Shown here piece by piece: positions 39,091 through 47,392 of a DNA stretch of 64,000 nt; within the stretch, counting starts at the first letter, position 1; each line of letters starts with the position of its first letter. Made by a program: the position numbers and the translations under genes. The stretch is from Chitinimonas sp. BJYL2 (lineage in GTDB: Bacteria; Pseudomonadota; Gammaproteobacteria; Burkholderiales; Chitinimonadaceae): assembly GCF_027257935.1 (NCBI RefSeq), contig NZ_JANZKW010000003.1:248001-312000 (forward strand), written 5' to 3'. A model generated the notes under the pieces. It was not told the origin of the DNA and searched no databases. It saw nothing but the letters and a program-made list of their open reading frames with translations.

Positions 39091-40551
39091 GTGAACCCGT
39101 CCGCTACCGATAAACCCGCTGCCAGCACCATGGCGGTGGATGACGCCAAGGTAGAAGTCATCTCGCTCTACAAGGCCGAGAAGAAAATCTACCCGCGCGC
39201 GGTATCGGGCTGGTTCCGCAACTGGCGCTGGGCGCTGATCTGGCTCACGCAGCTGGTGTTCTACGGCATGCCCTGGCTCAGCTGGAACGGGCGTCAGTCG
39301 GTATTGTTTGATCTGGGTTCGCGCCGGTTTTATATCTTCGAGCTGGTGCTGTACCCACAGGATTTCATCTACCTCACGGCCCTGTTACTGATCTCGGCCT
39401 ATGCCCTGTTCCTGTTCACTGCGGTGGCCGGGCGTCTGTGGTGCGGCTATGCCTGCCCGCAAACCGTCTACACCGAAATCTACATGTGGGTGGAACAGAA
39501 GTTCGAGGGCGACCGCGCCGCGCGCATGAAGCTCGATGCTGCACCCTGGTCGTTCGAGAAGCTCTGGCGCAAGGGTGGCAAGCAATTCGTCTGGATTGCC
39601 ATCGGTCTGTGGACCGGCCTGACCTTTGTGGGCTACTTCACCCCGATCAAAACCCTGCTGGCCGAGGCCATGACCTTGTCGTTCGGCCCCTGGGAATGGT
39701 TCTGGGTGCTGTTCTACGGCTTTGCCACCTATGGCAACGCCGGCTATATGCGCGAGCAGGTGTGCAAGTACATGTGTCCTTACGCGCGCTTCCAGAGCGC
39801 AATGTTCGACAAGGACACGCTGATCATCACCTACGACACCGAGCGCGGCGAGCCGCGTGGCAGCCGTTCGCGCAAGGCGGACCCCAAGGTGGCGGGCCTG
39901 GGGTCATGTATCGATTGCACCTTGTGTGTGCAGGTCTGCCCGACCGGCATCGATATCCGTAACGGCTTGCAGTACGAGTGTATCGGCTGTGCCGCGTGTA
40001 TCGATGTATGCGATGGCGTGATGGACAAGATGGGCTACGAACGTGGCCTTATCCGTTACGACACACAGCACGCCATGGCGCAAAAGCTCACGCGCAAGCA
40101 GATGTTCATGCGCATGCTGCGGCCACGTGTGATGGTGTACACCGCCATTCTGATCGTGGTAAGTGCGGCCCTGGTGTTGTCGATTGCGCTGCGCACGCCG
40201 TTCAAGGTGGATGTGGTGCGCGATCGGGCCTCGCTGGCTCGACTGGTGGACGATGGCTACATTGAAAACGTCTACCGCCTGCAGATCATGAATGCGACCG
40301 AAACGCCGCAACGTTATACCGTGCAGGTCGAGGGGCTCGATGGTCTTGCTCTGAGCGAAACGCCGCCGGTGCTCACGCTAGGTCCCGCCGAAGCGCGCTG
40401 GATTTCGCTGGCGGCCAAGTTGTCGCCCGACGCTGCGCAGGCAATGGGTGCGGGAGCCAAGCCAATACGGTTCGTGATTGAACGATTGCCCGATCAGCAG
40501 GAAGCGGCTCGTCGTCTGGTCGAGAAATCTACGTTTATTGTGCCGCGCTGA
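39091..40551 (+). CDS. ccoG: Polyferredoxin CcoG/RdxA, cbb3 maturation
   Basis: A 486-residue membrane protein starting at a GTG. Four to five helices, the cysteine-rich RLWCGYACPQTVYTEIY loop and two [4Fe-4S] clusters (CIDCTLCVQVCPTG and CIGCAACIDVCDG) mark the CcoG/FixG family, a proposed Cu(II) reductase in oxidase assembly. A C-terminal immunoglobulin-like domain (about 375-486) is present. It lies 24 bases after ccoP. Confidence 0.96.
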   Translation: MNPSATDKPAASTMAVDDAKVEVISLYKAEKKIYPRAVSGWFRNWRWALIWLTQLVFYGMPWLSWNGRQSVLFDLGSRRFYIFELVLYPQDFIYLTALLLISAYALFLFTAVAGRLWCGYACPQTVYTEIYMWVEQKFEGDRAARMKLDAAPWSFEKLWRKGGKQFVWIAIGLWTGLTFVGYFTPIKTLLAEAMTLSFGPWEWFWVLFYGFATYGNAGYMREQVCKYMCPYARFQSAMFDKDTLIITYDTERGEPRGSRSRKADPKVAGLGSCIDCTLCVQVCPTGIDIRNGLQYECIGCAACIDVCDGVMDKMGYERGLIRYDTQHAMAQKLTRKQMFMRMLRPRVMVYTAILIVVSAALVLSIALRTPFKVDVVRDRASLARLVDDGYIENVYRLQIMNATETPQRYTVQVEGLDGLALSETPPVLTLGPAEARWISLAAKLSPDAAQAMGAGAKPIRFVIERLPDQQEAARRLVEKSTFIVPR

Positions 40552-40574
40552 GTGCGGCAGAAAGCAGAAGTCTC

Positions 40575-40826
40575 ATGCAAACCCCGGTACAGCAAACGGC
40601 CAGACCCTGGTGGCGAGAATCGATGATGTGGCTGGTGGTCGGCGGACCAGCACTGGTGGTGGTGGCTAGTTTCATCACCCTGTCGCTGGCGATCCGTCAT
40701 CCCGACCCGGTGCTTGATACCTCGCGCGCCCAAAGCGCCGACGGCGATGTGCAGCCTGATCAATGGACGCCCGCCGTAAGAGCCCGCAACCATGCTGCGA
40801 CCGCCCGCGAGGGCGAGGAGAAGTAA
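40575..40826 (+). CDS. Short FixH/CcoH-like protein
   Basis: An 83-residue single-span protein: PWWRESMMWLVVGGPALVVVASFITLSLAI, broken as WWRESMMWLVVGGPALVV then the rest of the helix, followed by a short hydrophilic tail. The helix and position after ccoG match FixH/CcoH, but most FixH proteins have a periplasmic domain of about 100 residues that is missing here. The stop overlaps the next ATG by one base. Confidence 0.75.
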   Translation: MQTPVQQTARPWWRESMMWLVVGGPALVVVASFITLSLAIRHPDPVLDTSRAQSADGDVQPDQWTPAVRARNHAATAREGEEK

Positions 40827-41131
40827 TGAGCGACCGCCCCTATGACATCGACGACGTGATCGACGCACACGAACCCAAGCCGCGCACGGTGTGGCTGATG
40901 TATGTGTTGTGGCCATCGTTCGTGATGGCGGGGGTAATGGACGCGCTGGTCTTCGCGGTGGTGGACCCGAGTGACCTGACCTGGTTCGGCATGCAGCCGA
41001 TGGATCTGCCACGGCAAGCCATCTACACGATGAGCTTTTTTGTCATGTGGGCGGTCATCGCGGCGTCGTCGGCGCTGACCTTGTGGTTCGCGCAAAGCCA
41101 GACAGGCATCCGGCCCAGTCTGGGCAAGTAG
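40826..41131 (+). CDS. Hypothetical two-span membrane protein of the cco locus
   Basis: A 101-residue protein with helices at about 23-46 (VWLMYVLWPSFVMAGVMDAL) and 67-89 (YTMSFFVMWAVIAASSALTL). It is translationally coupled to the FixH-like gene (TAATG) and closes the cco gene set before a palindromic repeat. I do not recognise the family. Its place suggests oxidase assembly or copper handling, by context only. Confidence 0.72.
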   Translation: MSDRPYDIDDVIDAHEPKPRTVWLMYVLWPSFVMAGVMDALVFAVVDPSDLTWFGMQPMDLPRQAIYTMSFFVMWAVIAASSALTLWFAQSQTGIRPSLGK

Positions 41132-41163
41132 GGGGCAATAAGCGCAGCGCATTGCACCCTACG
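41128..41163. repeat. Dispersed palindromic repeat, copy D
   Basis: GTAGGGGGCAATAAGCGCAG then CGCATTGCACCCTACG. It is the reverse complement of copy A apart from a couple of bases. It overlaps the stop of the preceding gene, between two convergent genes. A second short inverted repeat AACTTCC/GGAAGTT (41166-41181) follows. Confidence 0.8.
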
Positions 41164-41198
41164 GAAACTTCCGTGGAAGTTGCCCGAGCTTGGGCGTA

Positions 41199-41999
41199 TC
41201 AGCAGCTCGAATGATTGACGAGCTGCTTGAGACCGGCCGGATTGAGGATGCGGATCTGCCGTTGCTTCACTTCCAGCAGGCCGTCGTCCTGGAACTTGGA
41301 GAAGGTGCGGCTCACGGTTTCGAGCTTGAGACCCAGATAGCTGCCGATTTCTTCGCGGGTCATCCGCAGCACGACTTCCACCGACGAGAAGCCGCGTGCC
41401 TGCAAACGCTGGGTCAGGTTCAGCAAGAAGGCCGCCAGGCGCTCTTCCGCACGCATCGAACCCAGCAACAGCATCACGCCATGATCGCGGACGATCTCGC
41501 GGCTCATGATCTTGTGGAAATGGTGCTGCAGCTCGGTGAACACGCGCGAGAGTTCCTCGAACTGGCTGTAGGGAATCACGCAAACCTGCGAGTCTTCGAG
41601 CGCCACGGCATCGCAGCTATGGCGGTCGGTGCTGATGCCATCGAGGCCCAGCAGCTCGCCTGCCATCTGGAAACCGGTAACCTGATCGCGGCCGTCTTCA
41701 GCGGAGACGCAGGTCTTGAAGAAACCGGTACGCACGGCGTAGAGCGCCTGGAAGGGATCGTCGGCACGGAACAGGGCTTCGCCGCGGGCCACCGAGCGGC
41801 GCTTGGCGACCAGGGAATCGAGCTTGTCGAGGCTGTCGCCCGACAAACCGACGGGCAAGCAGAGCTCGCGCAGATTGCAGTTAGAACAGGCAACTTTGAA
41901 CGTGGCGGAAGGAATCGGATTGGCTGCGGTCATGGCCTGTACAGGGTGGATGCGGGTCGGCGTGACGCAGTCGGTTTCGGCGGTGGGAGCTTGGAACAT
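41199..41999 (-). CDS. fnr: FNR/ANR-type oxygen-sensing transcription regulator
   Basis: A 266-residue Crp-family regulator. The [4Fe-4S] ligands are C38, C41 and C47 (ACSNCNLRELC) and C140 (SQVC); the 93-residue gap from C47 to C140 equals that of E. coli FNR (C29 to C122). A cNMP-like fold, dimer helix and the recognition helix TREEIGSYLGLKLETVSRTF (E..SR) follow. The ATG at 41999 has GAGGG upstream and lies 17 bases from the predicted FNR-dependent start, so I prefer it to the frame start at 42101 or ATG 41933. It should activate the cco genes when oxygen is low. Confidence 0.96.
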   Translation of the reverse strand: MFQAPTAETDCVTPTRIHPVQAMTAANPIPSATFKVACSNCNLRELCLPVGLSGDSLDKLDSLVAKRRSVARGEALFRADDPFQALYAVRTGFFKTCVSAEDGRDQVTGFQMAGELLGLDGISTDRHSCDAVALEDSQVCVIPYSQFEELSRVFTELQHHFHKIMSREIVRDHGVMLLLGSMRAEERLAAFLLNLTQRLQARGFSSVEVVLRMTREEIGSYLGLKLETVSRTFSKFQDDGLLEVKQRQIRILNPAGLKQLVNHSSC

Positions 42000-42022
42000 G
42001 GTGGGCCCTCGTGACTGCGCCA

Positions 42023-42064
42023 ATTGTCGCTCCCAAACTAAGCTGGCGGCTTGACCCATGTCAA
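42023..42064 (-). promoter_or_regulatory. FNR-type promoter of fnr, shared spacer with hemN
   Basis: TTGACccatGTCAA (42051-42064) is a perfect palindrome matching 8 of 10 FNR consensus bases. On the minus strand GACAAT follows after exactly 22 bases (42028-42023), as at ccoI, predicting autoregulated fnr transcription from about 42016. The same box could act on hemN: +41.5 falls at 42099, one base before its ATG, but the -10 there (CAAAGT) is weak. Confidence 0.78.
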
Positions 42065-42099
42065 TGGGGACAATCGTCGTCCATGGCAAAGTGAGCGCC

Positions 42100-43509
42100 A
42101 TGCACGCTACTCACACCCCCACCATTGACGGCATCAGCGAAGACATCCTGCGTCGCTTCGACGTCAGCGGCCCTCGCTACACCTCGTACCCTACGGCCGA
42201 CCGCTTTGTCGAAGCCTATACCGCCGACCATTACAAGCAGGCGCTGGCCCAGCGCCGCCAGAGTGGTCTGGTGGGGGGCGCGGCACCCTTGTCGGTGTAT
42301 GTACACATCCCGTTCTGCGAATCGGTCTGCTACTACTGCGCGTGCAACAAGGTGATCACCAAGCACCACGAGCGGGCCGCCGAATACTTGCAGGCGCTGC
42401 GTCACGAGATGGACCTTACCAGCGCGCACCTGGGCGGCAATGAGCCGGTTTCCCAACTGCATCTGGGGGGCGGCTCCCCCACGTTCCTCAGCGACGAGGA
42501 ACTGACGAGCCTGATGGCCGATCTGCGGGCGCATTTCCGCCTGCTGCCCAGTGCCGAGGTCTCCATCGAAGTCGACCCGCGCACGGTGGATGCGGGGCGA
42601 CTTCGCCATCTGCGCGATCTGGGTTTCAACCGTCTGAGCTTCGGGGTGCAGGACTTCGATCCCGATGTGCAGAAGGCGGTGCATCGCGTGCAGAGTGAGG
42701 AAATGGTGGAGGCGCTGATGGTGGCAGCGCGTGAACTCGGCTTTGCCTCGACCAATGTCGACCTGATTTACGGTCTGCCGCAGCAAACGCGCGCCTCGTT
42801 TGCCCGCACGGTGGCTCGCGTGGCGCAGTTGCGCCCGGACCGCATTGCCCTGTATGCCTACGCGCACCTGCCACAGCGATTCAAACCGCAGCGGCGGATC
42901 GATGCCGCCCTGCTGCCACAAGGAGCCGACAAGCTCGGCATGCTGGCCAGTGCGCTGAGCGGCTTTCTGGGTCATGGCTACAGCTATATCGGCATGGACC
43001 ACTTTGCCCTGCCCGATGACCCGCTCGCGATTGCCAAGCGTCAGGGCCGTCTGCACCGCAACTTCCAGGGTTACAGCACCCAGCCCGATTGTGATTTGAT
43101 CGGTTTGGGCGTATCGGCCATCGGCCGGGTCGGCGCGAGTTATGTCCAGCACGCCAAAACTCTGCCCGAGTACTACGACGCCCTGCGTCATGGTCAGTTG
43201 CCGGTGGCACGTGGTTTGTCCCTGAACCGGGACGATCTGGTCCGCCGCGCCATGATCATGGCCTTGATGTGTCAGGGCCGGGTGGAGTACGAATCCATCG
43301 AACTGGCACACCTGATCGAGATTCCCAGTTACTTTGCCAGCGAGCTGGAAACACTCAAGCCCATGGCAGACATGGGGTTGATCGATATTGAACCGCGGGC
43401 GATCCAGGTGACGGCGCAAGGCTGGTACTTCGTGCGGGGTATTGCCATGGTGTTTGACCGCTATCTGCAGGCAGACCGCAATCGCGAGCGCTTCTCGCGG
43501 GTGATCTAG
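42100..43509 (+). CDS. hemN: Oxygen-independent coproporphyrinogen III dehydrogenase
   Basis: A 469-residue radical-SAM enzyme that oxidatively decarboxylates coproporphyrinogen III to protoporphyrinogen IX without oxygen. The start ATG at 42100 precedes GPRYTSYPTADRF, the family signature. The cluster motif is C73-x3-C77-x2-C80 (HIPFCESVCYYCACNK). LHLGGGSPTFL and YGLPQQT are further core motifs. It is divergent from fnr over the FNR box and supplies haem for the cbb3 oxidase under low oxygen. Confidence 0.97.
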   Translation: MHATHTPTIDGISEDILRRFDVSGPRYTSYPTADRFVEAYTADHYKQALAQRRQSGLVGGAAPLSVYVHIPFCESVCYYCACNKVITKHHERAAEYLQALRHEMDLTSAHLGGNEPVSQLHLGGGSPTFLSDEELTSLMADLRAHFRLLPSAEVSIEVDPRTVDAGRLRHLRDLGFNRLSFGVQDFDPDVQKAVHRVQSEEMVEALMVAARELGFASTNVDLIYGLPQQTRASFARTVARVAQLRPDRIALYAYAHLPQRFKPQRRIDAALLPQGADKLGMLASALSGFLGHGYSYIGMDHFALPDDPLAIAKRQGRLHRNFQGYSTQPDCDLIGLGVSAIGRVGASYVQHAKTLPEYYDALRHGQLPVARGLSLNRDDLVRRAMIMALMCQGRVEYESIELAHLIEIPSYFASELETLKPMADMGLIDIEPRAIQVTAQGWYFVRGIAMVFDRYLQADRNRERFSRVI

Positions 43510-43531
43510 CAGCTGCGTTAGCATAGGCGGC

Positions 43532-44251
43532 ATGGACCTTGCACTGATCACTTCTGCCCTGCTCATGGGCATCGCCGGCTCGCCCCATTGCGTGGCGATG
43601 TGCGGTGCGAGCTGCTCGGCACTGAGCGCTGGGCCGGTGCGCCACAAGGCGCTGGTCACCTTGCAGCTGGGGCGCCTGCTCAGTTACGCCGCCGGCGGAG
43701 CGCTGGCGGCGGCCAGTGTCGGTTCGCTGGCCCGGCTTGGTGAGTCCTTTGCGCTATTGCGGCCGTTCTGGGTACTCATCCATCTGGCGGCACTGGGTCT
43801 GGGCTTCTACCTGATCTGGCAGGGGCGGCAGCCACGCTGGCTAGAAGCGGTGGGCCAAGGCTCGATGCGCATGCAGGTATTGCAGGCAGATGCGCTCGCG
43901 ACGAGTGGCGTGGCGATGGCTCGTCGCCAGATCGGCAGGGCGGGCCTTGCCGGCCTGGCCTGGGTCGCTTGGCCCTGTGGCTTGCTGCAGTCGGCCCTCG
44001 TGTTGGCAGCCGTATCGTCCGGCCCGGCACAAGGGGCGTTGATCATGGCGGCGTTTGCAACGACTTCGGCCTTGGGGCTGTGGCTGGGGCCGCTGTTACT
44101 GCTGCGTCTGCTGGGGCAGGCACGCGATCCGCAGCGCGGCATGCGCTGGTCGGTGCGGCTCGCGGGTGTCGGGCTCGCAGCGGCGTCTGTTTTTGCGCTG
44201 GGCCATGGTGTCTGGCGCCAGCTGGCCTTGCTCTGTGGCATACCGGTCTGA
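43532..44251 (+). CDS. TauE/SafE-like (UreH-domain) membrane protein
   Basis: A 239-residue protein with about six helices. The start LALITSALLMGIAGSPHCVAMCGASCSAL contains the HCxxMCG motif of the DsbD/UreH-like group that often accompanies cco genes. Members are proposed to handle metal ions or reductant in cytochrome oxidase assembly. It follows hemN by 22 bases and is likely co-transcribed. The TauE/SafE name does not imply sulfite export. Confidence 0.85.
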   Translation: MDLALITSALLMGIAGSPHCVAMCGASCSALSAGPVRHKALVTLQLGRLLSYAAGGALAAASVGSLARLGESFALLRPFWVLIHLAALGLGFYLIWQGRQPRWLEAVGQGSMRMQVLQADALATSGVAMARRQIGRAGLAGLAWVAWPCGLLQSALVLAAVSSGPAQGALIMAAFATTSALGLWLGPLLLLRLLGQARDPQRGMRWSVRLAGVGLAAASVFALGHGVWRQLALLCGIPV

Positions 44252-44347
44252 CCGGAATACCTGTGGGTGTGCCATGGCTTGGCCGGCTGTTTTGGCGAAA
44301 CCGGGCTACACTGAAATCACCGCACACACTGATTCATACTGACGCGC

Positions 44348-45967
44348 GTGCTTGCTTGCAGCCCCTCCGCTTGGTCAGCATCTCCTCCCGTACTGGCCCT
44401 GCTGGCCGGCTCGTTGGTATCCCTGTTTGTTGCACTCTGGGTGGGTACGCGCCGAGATCTGAGTGGCCGGGGCCTGTTTGTCTGTCTGCATGTGGCCATA
44501 CTCTGGTGGACGAGCGCCGCAGCGCTGGAATTGATGGTAGCCGGTACCGGCTGCAAGGTTTTCTGGGCCGCCATGGCATGGCCCGGCATCGTCGCCACAC
44601 CCACCTTGTGGGCCATTTTCCTGCTGACCTACATCCACCACGGCCAATATGCCTTGCAGCGCTGGCAGATTTGCGTGGTGACGCTTGTACCTGTGCTGGT
44701 CTGGGCGCTGGCGCTGCACAATGATGAACATGGCTGGCTCTATCGGGCTGGCACGGCCCCGATCAGTGCCGACCCCCACGCGCCGGTGCGCTACATCCAC
44801 GGCCCCCTGTTCTATGCAGTGGCGGTCTATGTGTATGTGTTCATGAGCATCAGCGTTTACACCGCCTGGCGCTCCTGGCGGGCATCGCCGGGCCTGTATC
44901 GGCGGCACTATCTGGGTTTCCTGTTGATCACCCTGCTACCTTGGATTGCCAACTCGGCCTATGTGGTCGGTGGCTGGACCTTGTTCGGGTTCGATCCTAC
45001 GCCGTTCTGCTTCTTGCTGACCGCCCTGGGTTTCACCTGGCTGATCGGCCGCCGGCGGCTCTTTGATCTGAGCCCCATCGCCCAGCATGTCTTGCTGGAG
45101 CAACTGCCGGACCCGGTCCTGGTGACCGATCTGACCGGCCGGGTGACCCAGATCAATCAGGCGGCGCGGCAGCTGGCAGGGGATGCGGACGGCCTGATCG
45201 GTGAACCCCTGTCTGCCTGGCCGCGGGTGGGTACGGAACTCGCGGCCCTGAGCAAGACGGGTGACACAGGGCACATCATCGAATTTACCGATCCGGCCGG
45301 GTGCTACGAGATCCAGCAGGTGGACTTGCAGCAGCATGGTCACACCCTGGGGCGGCTGCTGCTGCTCCGCGATGTGACGGCGCGGGTGATGAGCGAGCGC
45401 AAGCTGTCTGCCGCCCTCCTCGCCCTGGAGGCCCAACTGGAGACCACTGCCCGGCTACAGGATGAGCTGCGCGAGCAGGCTATCCGCGACCCGTTGACCG
45501 GCCTTTACAACCGCCGCTACCTCGAAACCCTGTTTCCCCGTGAACAGGCGCGCGCAAAACGCGAGGGCAATCCGCTCTCCGTGGTGATGATTGATCTGGA
45601 CCACTTCAAGCGGCTCAACGATGACTATGGCCATCTGGCGGGTGATCAGGTGCTGCGTGAGGTTGCCGCCCAGCTGCGGGCTGGGGTAAGGGAGTCCGAT
45701 CTGGCATTCCGCTTCGGTGGCGAGGAAATGCTGCTGCTCTTGCCCGGTGTGGACAAGCTGGCGGCATTCGAGCGTGCAGACAGACTGCGCACCGCCATGG
45801 CTGCCACGGTCATGGAGACCGAGTGGGGCCGGCTCTCGGTGACTTTTTCGGCCGGTGTTGCCACCGCCCCGTCGGATGGCGATGATCTCGATGCCTTGAT
45901 CGGGAAAGCCGATCATGCGCTTTACGCGGCCAAGCATGCTGGCCGCAATCAGGTACGGATGGCCTGA
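44348..45967 (+). CDS. Diguanylate cyclase with 7TM and PAS sensor domains
   Basis: A 539-residue protein starting at a GTG. Seven helices (about residues 12-235) form a 7TM histidine-kinase-type sensor, a PAS domain (about 245-345; VLVTDLTGRVTQINQAARQL) follows, then a GGDEF domain (about 380-539). The active loop is GGEEM at 457-461 (Met in the place of the usual Phe) and the inhibitory RxxD site (RESD, 448-451) is five residues upstream, so product inhibition is expected. It should make c-di-GMP at the inner membrane. Signal unknown. Confidence 0.93.
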   Translation: MLACSPSAWSASPPVLALLAGSLVSLFVALWVGTRRDLSGRGLFVCLHVAILWWTSAAALELMVAGTGCKVFWAAMAWPGIVATPTLWAIFLLTYIHHGQYALQRWQICVVTLVPVLVWALALHNDEHGWLYRAGTAPISADPHAPVRYIHGPLFYAVAVYVYVFMSISVYTAWRSWRASPGLYRRHYLGFLLITLLPWIANSAYVVGGWTLFGFDPTPFCFLLTALGFTWLIGRRRLFDLSPIAQHVLLEQLPDPVLVTDLTGRVTQINQAARQLAGDADGLIGEPLSAWPRVGTELAALSKTGDTGHIIEFTDPAGCYEIQQVDLQQHGHTLGRLLLLRDVTARVMSERKLSAALLALEAQLETTARLQDELREQAIRDPLTGLYNRRYLETLFPREQARAKREGNPLSVVMIDLDHFKRLNDDYGHLAGDQVLREVAAQLRAGVRESDLAFRFGGEEMLLLLPGVDKLAAFERADRLRTAMAATVMETEWGRLSVTFSAGVATAPSDGDDLDALIGKADHALYAAKHAGRNQVRMA

Positions 45968-46052
45968 GGGCATCACGCAGAGGGATATGGCTGTGTCGGC
46001 TTGCGCTGACTTGGTCTATACCTGTCCTGCCAACTTAACCGACCGGATAACC

Positions 46053-46343
46053 ATGGCCAAAACCCACGACCCGCTGGCAGGACTGATCGAACAGGAAATC
46101 ACCGCCTCGCAAAAAGCCGACCGCTGGGCGGGACGGCTGCTGCAGCTGACCTTGCTGCTGGTGTTTGCCGATATCGCTTTCTTCATCATCTTCATGCTTG
46201 CCAACGTCGATATCCTGCCCGACCGACTGGTAACGCCAGTGCTGCCCTACTGGACCTATCTGGGCGGTGCGACCGTGGCATCGGTACTGCTGACCCTGCT
46301 CGTCGGTATTCTCAAGATGAGCTACGAGATGTCCGAGCACTGA
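46053..46343 (+). CDS. Hypothetical two-span membrane protein
   Basis: A 96-residue protein starting at ATG 46053. An amphipathic N-terminus (DPLAGLIEQEITASQKADRW) is followed by helices about 31-52 (LLLVFADIAFFIIFML) and 68-90 (WTYLGGATVASVLLTLLVGI). No family recognised. It converges on the CDF transporter gene; the 23-base gap carries a GCCCTA/TAGGGC inverted repeat extending into that gene's end. Confidence 0.72.
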   Translation: MAKTHDPLAGLIEQEITASQKADRWAGRLLQLTLLLVFADIAFFIIFMLANVDILPDRLVTPVLPYWTYLGGATVASVLLTLLVGILKMSYEMSEH

Positions 46344-46366
46344 GCCCTAATGCCGCAAGGCCTTGG

Positions 46367-47239
46367 CTAGGGCAGCGGCTCGACATGAATGGTGACGCGG
46401 GCTTTTGACAGCACCTCGCCAATGGCCATTTCAAGCGCATCGCAGTGATCATGGCTGGTGCTGACCGGCATGGTGCCGGGCACCCGCAGGGTGAACTGGA
46501 TGTGACGCACGTTCCCGGCCTTGCGCGTCAGCAGGTCGATGTAATCCAGCGGCGGCGCGATCCGGGCGGCAAGGATGGACTCGATCTGCGCGATCTCTTC
46601 TGGCGGTAGTGCCGCATCCATCAGCCCATCGGCCGACCGGCGTAACAGATGCCAGCCGGTAAAGACGATATTGCCGGCAACCGCTAGTGCGATCAGGGGG
46701 TCGAGCCGCTCCCAGCCCGGCGGCAGCACCAGCAGCAGCCCCAGACCGGCCACCACGCCCACGGAGGTCCATACGTCGGTCATCAGGTGATGGGCGTCGG
46801 CTTCGAGTGCAATGCTGTCGTGCTTGCGGGCTGCTCGCAGCATCAGCGTGGCCACACCGCCATTGATGGCGGTGGCGACCAAGGAGAGCAGCATGCCCGG
46901 CCCCAGATGGGTCAGCGGGGTGGGTTCGATGAGTCGCTGAACCGCCTCAATGCCGATCAGCAGGGCCGCCAAAAGAATCAAGCCGCCTTCCAGCCCGCTG
47001 GAGAAGTACTCTGCTTTTTCATGCCCCCAAGGGTGGTTCCGGTCGGCGGGCCAGGCGGAGATCGTCAAGGCCCACAAGGCCACGATGGCCGCTGCCAGGT
47101 TGACGAAGGACTCCATGGCGTCGGAGTAGAAGCCGACCGAGCCGGAGATCCAGTAAGCAGCAAACTTCAACCCCAGCGTGGCACAGGCTGCGGCAATGGA
47201 AAGCAGGGCCAGCTGACGAGGCGTGGGGTCAAGCGTCAT
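46367..47239 (-). CDS. Cation diffusion facilitator family transporter
   Basis: A 290-residue divalent-cation/H+ exporter. ATG 47239 with AAGGG upstream is preferred over the long open frame to 47683. Six helices carry metal-site motifs YSDAMESFVN (helix 2) and HHLMTDVW (helix 5), followed by the cytosolic ferredoxin-like domain (IDLLTRKAGNVRHIQFTLRV, HDHCDALE). Hx..D in helix 2 is Y-SDAMES, a composition often linked to iron/zinc/manganese exporters; the metal cannot be assigned. Confidence 0.92.
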   Translation of the reverse strand: MTLDPTPRQLALLSIAAACATLGLKFAAYWISGSVGFYSDAMESFVNLAAAIVALWALTISAWPADRNHPWGHEKAEYFSSGLEGGLILLAALLIGIEAVQRLIEPTPLTHLGPGMLLSLVATAINGGVATLMLRAARKHDSIALEADAHHLMTDVWTSVGVVAGLGLLLVLPPGWERLDPLIALAVAGNIVFTGWHLLRRSADGLMDAALPPEEIAQIESILAARIAPPLDYIDLLTRKAGNVRHIQFTLRVPGTMPVSTSHDHCDALEMAIGEVLSKARVTIHVEPLP

Positions 47240-47392
47240 CGGGTATCCCTTGTTCTGTTGATGCCGCTTGTGGCGCGGCGGTCCGTTGGTCGGCAGTCCT
47301 GCCGGCGAGTGAACTCTCGTGACTACAATCAACCCAAACAGGCATCGCTGCATGGTGCAGACGGTACCGTAAGGCCACGACAGGAGGCCAGT

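Noticed and set aside
42061-43659. 532-codon open frame opposite hemN
   Set aside because: It is the antisense shadow of a conserved radical-SAM gene and would also cover the FNR box region.
46787-47392. Upstream extension of the flagellin frame
   Set aside because: This part is antisense to the CDF transporter gene. The AGGAGG site and flagellin homology start at 47393.
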